Positions 58,051 to 64,000 of a DNA stretch of 64,000 nucleotides are shown here, one piece after another (position 1 is the stretch's first letter; every line of letters begins with the position of its first letter). Where the stretch lies: the NCBI GenBank assembly GCA_964016875.1, contig OZ024729.1, forward strand, positions 20,356,494 through 20,420,493, read 5' to 3'. The notes below the pieces were generated by a model, which was given only the letters and a program-made list of their open reading frames with translations, had not been told where the DNA came from and did no database searches. A program made the translations under genes and the position numbers. This stretch comes from Fallopia convolvulus (lineage: Eukaryota; Streptophyta; Magnoliopsida; Caryophyllales; Polygonaceae).

Positions 58051-58769
58051 TGATTAAACCCGACTAAACCAGCGCTAAAAGACAAGAACGAGATTACTTT
58101 TATTTGACTAGGCAAACACTTGCTTTTATTTATATCTTTAGAACGAGGTTACAAATAACGAGATTACAAACAACGAGTTCACAAACAGCGAAATTATGCC
58201 CTAGATCTCTTCTCAGAGGATTCGAAGTCTCTGTCCAGCAAGATTTGAGACCTCCTAATTACTGCGAGGTTCTGTCACTAACAGACTATTGACGAGATCT
58301 ACTCCGGTCGCAAACACAGGCCGGATGTCTTGTGGCGAGATTGAAGAGTTGTTGGTGCATGCGGGGATTATGGTCTGCAAAGTGATGTAGCGAGATCTTT
58401 GACTGAGACGAGGTCTCTTTGGGCGACTTGAAGTCTTTTTGTGGACCTTCACTTGGCTGTAGCGCGGTCTTTAACGATGATTCAACACGTCGATCTTCAA
58501 CAAACAAGATAGTTCTTGAGTTCAAGATGTTTTTCGACCCCTTGCTACCTTCGAGGTTCTCCTCTATTTATAGAGGTTTGAGGAACATGGTTTTGCCATT
58601 TTTTCGATGTGGGACGCTCGAGATCAAGCCCTCTGATTGGTCGAGAGTGAGGCAGTTGGTCATTGGTTGAGAATATCGTGGTCGCTGAGTGGTTAAATGG
58701 GGCGGGGATGTCAGCTTTTGAACAACGAGGTTTGGGTCTCGTTATTAGTTGGGGAGAGTTCGCCTAACA
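58051..58769 (-). repeat. LTR copy B in tandem unit
   Basis: Identical by eye to 55583-56301, including the minus-strand TATA box CTATAAATAGAGG. Confidence 0.7.
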
Positions 58770-58808
58770 ATCCCATTTAGTGAGTTCAACGAGGTACTCC
58801 TCAACAAA

Positions 58809-60518
58809 AACTGAAGGCTATCAGATCGGATAATGGAACAAAGTTCAAGAATTCCATGTTTCATAACTTTTGTGATGAACATGGAGTGTCTCAGAACTTC
58901 TCTACGCCGAGCAGTACTCCTCAACAAAATGGCGTAGCAGAAAGAAAGAATGGAACGCTACAAAGCATGGCTCGTACTATGATGTTGGCAAGTAACTTGC
59001 CTCGGTCATTTTGGGCTGAGGCAGTCAGTACTGCTTGCTACATCATAAATCGAGCTACTATACGTTCCAATTTTTCTAAAACTCCATATGAACTAACAGG
59101 GGACGAAAGCCAAATATTTCCCACTTGAAAGTCTTTGGATGTCGGTGCTTTATTCACAACAACGGAAAAGACGAGCTAGGCAAGTTTGACCCGAGAAGTG
59201 ACGAAGGCATCTTTCTGGGCTATGCATCCAACAACAAGGCTTACAAGGTGTTCAATAAAAGGACAAAGAAGTTTGAACAAATTATTCATCTTGTCTTTGA
59301 CGAGTCCAAAAATGGAGGGAACTTGTCAGGGAACGAGGAAGTACTAAAGGTTCTAAATACAGACTTAGATGATGAAGTCGATCCAGATTCACTCCTCCCG
59401 GTCCAGACGTGGATAGAGATGACACAGGAGGCACGTCGAATCCTGAAGATGATACTCCACATAATGAAGAACAAGTGGAAGAAACATGCCCTGGAACGAC
59501 AAATCAACAGGAGTAAGAGGAGTCAAGAATAGATCCTACTCAAATCGAAGTCAGAAACTATCATCAAAAGAGGGATCATCCTGTTGACAACATCATCACT
59601 CCATACGAAAAAGGTGTGCTTACTCGTTCCTCTCTTAAGAATTTTTGTGCTTTCAATGCGCTTATCTCTCTTGTAGAGCCGAAGAATGTGAAGGAAGAAT
59701 TAAAAGATCCTGACTGGATAGATGCTATGCAAAAGGAACTACACCAGTTTGAGAGAAACAAAGTATGGAGATTAGTTCCCAAGCCAAAGCACAAGATGGC
59801 TATAGGAACAAAGTGGGTATTCAGGAACAAACTTGATGACACTAGAGCTATCACAAAGAACAAGGTGAGGCGTGTAGCAAAAGGGTACAATCAACAAGAA
59901 GGGATAGATTACGATGAAACGTACGATCCTGTTGGAAGAATAGAAGCCATCCGTCTTCTAATCGCCTATGTCACTCACAAAGTATTTAAACTCTATCAAA
60001 TGGATGTGAAGACAGCATTCCTGAATGGGTACCTACATGAGGAGGTTTATGTGTTGTAGCCTCCAGGGTTTGAAGATGTTGATCACCCTGACCATGTTTA
60101 CGTGCTGGATAAGGCTCTTTATGGTCTTAAATAGGTGCCTCGTGCTTGGTATGATAGATTCGCCCAGTTTCTATTATCAAATGGATAAAGACGTGGTGTG
60201 ATCGAAAAGACATTGTTCCTAAAGGAACAAGACGGTGAGGTATTAGTAGTTCAAGTATATCTTGATGATATTATATTTGTTTCTACTAACCCTAAACTTG
60301 TAGAAAGCTTCAAGAATTTGATGAGCAGTGAGTTTGAGATGAGCACGATCGGTGAACCCACTTTCTTTCTTGGTCTACAAGTGGTACAAAGTGATGAGTG
60401 AACGAAGGTAGATCAACAAAAGTACATCAAGGAGCTATTGAATGGTATGGATTCTACGAAACCATTTGATACTCCTATTTCTCCTAATACTCGTCTTGAT
60501 TTTGATCTTAATGGTGTT
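58809..60518 (+). pseudogene. Copia integrase-RT fragment, tandem copy C
   Basis: Appears identical to copy B, including all stops and the 28-bp deletion, implying very recent duplication or ongoing homogenisation. Confidence 0.9.
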
Positions 60519-61237
60519 TGATTAAACCCGACTAAACCAGCGCTAAAAGACAAGAACGAGATTACTTTTATTTGACTAGGCAAACACTTGCTTTTATTTA
60601 TATCTTTAGAACGAGGTTACAAATAACGAGATTACAAACAACGAGTTCACAAACAGCGAAATTATGCCCTAGATCTCTTCTCAGAGGATTCGAAGTCTCT
60701 GTCCAGCAAGATTTGAGACCTCCTAATTACTGCGAGGTTCTGTCACTAACAGACTATTGACGAGATCTACTCCGGTCGCAAACACAGGCCGGATGTCTTG
60801 TGGCGAGATTGAAGAGTTGTTGGTGCATGCGGGGATTATGGTCTGCAAAGTGATGTAGCGAGATCTTTGACTGAGACGAGGTCTCTTTGGGCGACTTGAA
60901 GTCTTTTTGTGGACCTTCACTTGGCTGTAGCGCGGTCTTTAACGATGATTCAACACGTCGATCTTCAACAAACAAGATAGTTCTTGAGTTCAAGATGTTT
61001 TTCGACCCCTTGCTACCTTCGAGGTTCTCCTCTATTTATAGAGGTTTGAGGAACATGGTTTTGCCATTTTTTCGATGTGGGACGCTCGAGATCAAGCCCT
61101 CTGATTGGTCGAGAGTGAGGCAGTTGGTCATTGGTTGAGAATATCGTGGTCGCTGAGTGGTTAAATGGGGCGGGGATGTCAGCTTTTGAACAACGAGGTT
61201 TGGGTCTCGTTATTAGTTGGGGAGAGTTCGCCTAACA
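60519..61237 (-). repeat. LTR copy C in tandem unit
   Basis: Same 719-bp LTR. Unlike copies A and B, it continues past 61263 into new sequence, so this copy marks the original right border. Confidence 0.7.
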
Positions 61238-61700
61238 ATCCCATTTAGTGAGTTCAACGAGGTCTGGACCTTGTGATCGTGGTTTTGAGGCCTCTCTTGG
61301 GCAGGGATTTACCTTTTTTAGATGGGTATGGCAAAGGCCCTCGAGTTTAACCTCGGGACCCTGCCGGATCCCGCTATTTCTCGTACTCTGGTCCCACCAT
61401 TCATACTCTGCTACTTTGCGCACCATCACAACCCCATGGCCTGGGGGTCTCGACCCGAGGGCCACAGGTCATATATGCGCGATGTTTGGTCCTCCGTACC
61501 CGGAACGCGAAGTCTTAGTTTTGAGGAGCCTTTTTTGCGAGTTTTCAAGGTTATGGGCAGCGAGGTCAGAGGTTTGTTTAGCAACGAGGCTAGAAGTTTG
61601 TGGGCAACAAGGCCAGAGGGTTGCTTAGTGAGGCTGAAAACTTAGGTTTTTTCTTCCATCACGCACTTGACGAGTCCTGAGCTCACTCTCCCCTTTCCCC
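61238..61700 (-). other. Likely internal 3' region of the LTR's parent element
   Basis: On the minus strand it ends ACTAAATGGGAT directly before the LTR start TGTTAGG, a PPT-like tract. It shares the AACGAGGT-type motif with the LTR (61254, about 61560, 61580). Small open frames on both strands show no domain. The rest of the parent element is not recognised. Confidence 0.4.
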
Positions 61701-61758
61701 ATGAAGGAAATTAGGCCCATTAAGGCCTTTCATACTGGGAGAGGCCCAACTCCGCTTT

Positions 61759-61766
61759 CTATAAAT
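61759..61766 (+). promoter_or_regulatory. Promoter with TATA box and site II-like motifs
   Basis: CTATAAAT, preceded by AGGCCCATTA (about 61710) and GAGGCCCAAC (about 61741), which match site II (TGGGCY) elements. A pyrimidine-rich leader follows. Confidence 0.5.
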
Positions 61767-61920
61767 GCTTTTATGCATCCCTCTTCTCCTCATTCTTCGT
61801 CTTCTTCTCCAAGCAACTGTTTCCTCTCTTTCCTCCGTTCTCTCGACCTCTGACAAGAAGGCAAAGCGTTTTCACCAGTTTGACGGCCCGCAACCGTCAC
61901 CTCCTCGCCGATTCCGACAA

Positions 61921-62364
61921 GTAAGTAATCGATCCCCTCTCTGCATGTGTTTTTGGGGTGTTTCCTCTTTTTCGCCTCGTGCCCTAGGCGGAGGCAGTAG
62001 GCTCCCGACGTTTTGCGCCGGTGTCACGGTGGCGAAACGATGGGAGCGGGGGTGGTGTTGGTATTTCGGGGATGTTCTTGAGCCTTTTGGTGTGCCAGCC
62101 GACAGTTGAGTTCATCGCCGCTTCTGTTTTCGAATTTTGAATGCTCCTTAGGAAACCCAAACGTCTCGCCGCTTGGGCGATGGGACGTTTGACCTTCCAA
62201 CCATTGTCTTCCATTCTACCCCTCTGTTTTGGCGCTTCACATTCTTCCTAGGTCGTCCCATCTGTCAGAGTAGCCCTAGAGTCTCGTGCCTTCTACGTCG
62301 TAACCTCGCTTTTCCTTTCTTTTTTGGTTTGTTCGATGTCTCAAAACTTCTCCTTCTTTTCCAG
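61921..62364 (+). other. Probable leader intron
   Basis: Donor GACAA|GTAAGT at 61921 and acceptor CTTTTCCAG|GTGC at 62364 fit well. Splicing would join the leader to the exon with the ATG at 62399. Unsupported by transcripts. Confidence 0.45.
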
Positions 62365-62398
62365 GTGCTCGCTTCTCGTAACCTGGACTTCACTTTTC

Positions 62399-62593
62399 AT
62401 GCCTAGAGGAGTCTCTTCGAGCCCTCCACCAGGCCTCGCATCCAAACTCTGGGAAGATTTTTACGAAGTCTCTTCCGAAATCGCAAGGACTGTTGAAACC
62501 ATTGATTCTCAGATCCCGAGGTCTCCTTCATTTATGCTCAGCGACCCGTCACCTAGTGCTTCTGATACTTCCGTTACCTCGCTTTTTCCCTGA
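62399..62593 (+). CDS. Short ORF, 64 aa, unrecognised
   Basis: Begins MPRGVSSSPPPGLASKLWED, Ser/Pro-rich with a short helical stretch (WEDFYEVSSEIARTVETID), ending in a TGA at 62591. It follows a TATA box and a plausible leader intron, so it may be a real first coding exon or the start of a retroelement gag. No family recognised. A second short frame follows within 30 bases. Confidence 0.35.
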   Translation: MPRGVSSSPPPGLASKLWEDFYEVSSEIARTVETIDSQIPRSPSFMLSDPSPSASDTSVTSLFP

Positions 62594-62617
62594 TTACGCA
62601 TGTCTTTCAGGGTTGAG

Positions 62618-62764
62618 ATGGCCTCATCTTCTATCTCTGACGAAGAACTTGTTGGCCCTGATGCGAGGTCGTCTAATTCCAACGACCAGCCGAGCTTCTT
62701 CGCGCAGCACATTACTGATTCGGTGTCGTGCGTCCCCCAGTCCTCGAGGAGCGGATACCGATGA
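62618..62764 (+). CDS. Short ORF, 48 aa, unrecognised
   Basis: MASSSISDEELVGPDARSSN to a TGA at 62762-62764; acidic, Ser-rich. An acceptor-like TCTTTCAG lies just upstream (62603-62610), so it could be an alternative second exon start. Similarity of composition to N termini of some gypsy gag proteins is only an impression. Sequence character changes near 62845, where this unit appears truncated. Confidence 0.3.
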   Translation: MASSSISDEELVGPDARSSNSNDQPSFFAQHITDSVSCVPQSSRSGYR

Positions 62765-62844
62765 CCCCGAATCCCGCGATCGGGATCTTTCTACCCGAGG
62801 GGGCACCGACAATTGGCGCTCCCCGAGGGGCCAGGCTGCATTGA

Positions 62845-63476
62845 TGTTATATACATTAGAAATTGTTTAAGTGTTGCATGCTAAAAGGAACTGAAACTGA
62901 AATGATTAAGATCCAAGATTTTCTTTCAGCCCAAAATAACCAACTTGATTTGTTCTATTCCTCACTTCAAGCCGAAATGATGGTTGGTTATAAGATGTCC
63001 TTTAGCCTGGTCCAAACAAACATTCCCTATGAACCCCTTTTGATTACCTTTAAACGGGGAATAATTGTTTGGATGTCAAAAATATCCCAAGGCCTCAAAA
63101 AGTTTGAATGGAACATCCCTTGTCCCTTGTCCGTTCAAACAAGCCTTTTTATCCACTCATGGTAACGAGGAATGGAACTAGTGGTTTGGATACCTTGAAT
63201 TTTGGAGAAACATCCTTGAATTGTTTTTGAAGATTTTTCTCTGAAAAAGAACAGACGTCTACTCAGCTTAGAGAGGACACAGTGTAATAGCCCTTATGAC
63301 TGCATTTGAAAAATCCAGCCATTGCACAGTGTTTTTGCAGGGAACGATGAGACGTTTTTGCAGTCTCATCTTAATGGCGGTGTAAAAATCATAATTATGG
63401 GAAGTATTAGCCGTTAAGATATGGATAGAAGATTTTGGTAAGATTGTGATCTTAATCAACAAGGAAAGAGGTGTGC
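62845..63476. other. Unassigned DNA upstream of the right-edge ORF
   Basis: AT-rich after an abrupt change at about 62845. An open plus frame at 62863-63165 has no recognisable domain. Probably promoter or LTR-type sequence for the ORF at 63587. Confidence 0.4.
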
Positions 63477-63488
63477 TTTATATAACCT
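63477..63488 (+). promoter_or_regulatory. TATA box upstream of the right-edge ORF
   Basis: CTTTATATAACC, about 100 bp before the ATG at 63587, with a CT-rich leader between them (63540-63586). Confidence 0.55.
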
Positions 63489-63586
63489 TCTCTCTTGGTC
63501 ATTATTTTTCACCACACCTCTGTTTTTACCTTCGAAAACCCTAATCTTCTTCAAGCTTCAATCTTTCCTTTGTCTCTCTCTCTTCA

Positions 63587-64000
63587 ATGGAGTCCTCTTC
63601 GAACACCCCTGTCCTAAACCTCGAAGGCCTTGATGATTCCGAACTCGAGGTTCTTAAAGCTAAACTTGACGCTCTCAAAAAGGCCAAGCTTTCCTCTCCC
63701 TCTCCTATTACAAAGCTTCAATCCCAATTTGATGTTGTTGCCGACCCTGGAGCCAAGGCTATTGATGGGGTTCCAAGTGAAAAGGAAGCTTTGCTCGAGG
63801 AATTAGAAAAGGACCTCTCAATGGTCCCCTCGGAAAACCCCTTTGAAAAACCTGTTGAAACAGAGGAAGGTAAAGAAGGGTTGGGTGATACTGAGAAAGG
63901 AGAAGTCAACTCACCTCCCAAGGAACCCACTGAAGAACCGGAAAAGGTGAAGGATTTACCGGGGCACTTGCGTCCTGGGTGGGTCAAGCCAACAAGTCGA
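63587..64000 (+). CDS. Partial ORF open to window edge, acidic N-terminal region, unknown
   Basis: The ATG at 63587 (context CTTCAATGG) opens 138 codons without a stop, ending exactly at the window edge. N terminus MESSSNTPVLNLEGLDDSEL is followed by a Lys/Leu-rich helix (VLKAKLDALKKAKL) and a long Glu/Pro/Lys-rich, low-complexity stretch (EKPVETEEGKEGLGDTEKGE), ending PGHLRPGWVKP. A TATA box and CT-rich leader lie upstream. It could be the start of a host gene or of a retroelement gag; composition alone does not decide. No family recognised. Confidence 0.55.
   Translation, partial: MESSSNTPVLNLEGLDDSELEVLKAKLDALKKAKLSSPSPITKLQSQFDVVADPGAKAIDGVPSEKEALLEELEKDLSMVPSENPFEKPVETEEGKEGLGDTEKGEVNSPPKEPTEEPEKVKDLPGHLRPGWVKPTSR

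Larger units (their letters stand above)
53844..61263 (+). repeat. Tandem triplication, 2.47-kb unit (copia IN-RT plus foreign LTR)
   Basis: Unit A 53844-56325, B 56326-58793, C 58794-61263. B and C have a period of 2468 bp and appear identical by eye. A is 28 bp longer in the integrase tail (lost in B and C between two ATTCA copies) and differs at about ten bases, all between 53941 and 55425. The final 900 bp of each unit look identical in all three. Each A/B and B/C junction contains the short filler GTACTCCTCAACAAAA. Confidence 0.92.

Overview
The window is plant nuclear DNA, almost certainly from a eudicot with a repeat-rich genome. It holds two recognisable host genes, both on the minus strand and both split by GT-AG introns: a class-I carboxylesterase-like alpha/beta hydrolase (22754-24013) and a 123-residue SAM-domain protein (25264-27846, with a 5'UTR intron and TATA box reaching about 28293). 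A third possible gene starts at 63587 and runs off the right edge. Nearly everything else is transposable elements, most nested inside one another. The genus cannot be named from the sequence.

Layout. 1-3479: 5' part of a minus-strand Athila-type (Ty3/gypsy) element whose gag is split by a solo LTR of a related family (184-1481, TSD TCCAC). 4270-5078: tandem TRIM element. 5700-9362 and 19607-22112: one L1-type LINE cut in two by a complete 10.2-kb Athila element, here called E2 (9363-19606, TSD TCCAC). 22754-28293: the two host genes. 28975-30440: old copia pol remnant split by a solo LTR (29129-29925). 31833-36056: hAT element with an 8-bp TSD that itself contains a 2.75-kb solo LTR (31900-34651, TSD TTAAT). 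36730-55582: decayed copia element split by a complete 13.3-kb Athila element, E3 (39812-53152, TSD CAATG). 53844-61263: three tandem 2.47-kb units, each a copia integrase-RT fragment plus a 719-bp LTR of another family. 61238-64000: flank of that LTR, a promoter with spliced leader and short ORFs, and the open ORF at the edge.

Most striking signal. The Athila families each carry a private short CpG-containing palindrome, repeated many times across LTRs, non-coding DNA and coding sequence. E2 uses GGGTCGTGCACGACCC, E3 uses (G/C)TCGGTACCGA(G/C), and the 5' Athila LTRs use CCGCGNNCGCGG. In E2 and E3 the clusters occupy the same places: upstream of the LTR TATA box, the gag tail, the protease-RT linker, the RNase H-integrase linker and U5. 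They also share one layout (arm, short loop, complementary arm, arm) although the sequence differs. This looks like a family-specific sequence tag that is maintained or spread within each lineage, possibly as binding sites for an element-encoded or host factor. E3 additionally has an intact 445-codon ORF in the env position.

All element genes are broken by stops or frameshifts except E3 ORF3. Many nonsense codons in the LINE and copia copies fall where Trp or Gln is expected, as 5-methylcytosine deamination would produce. All boundaries were read by eye; family names come from recognised motifs, not searches.
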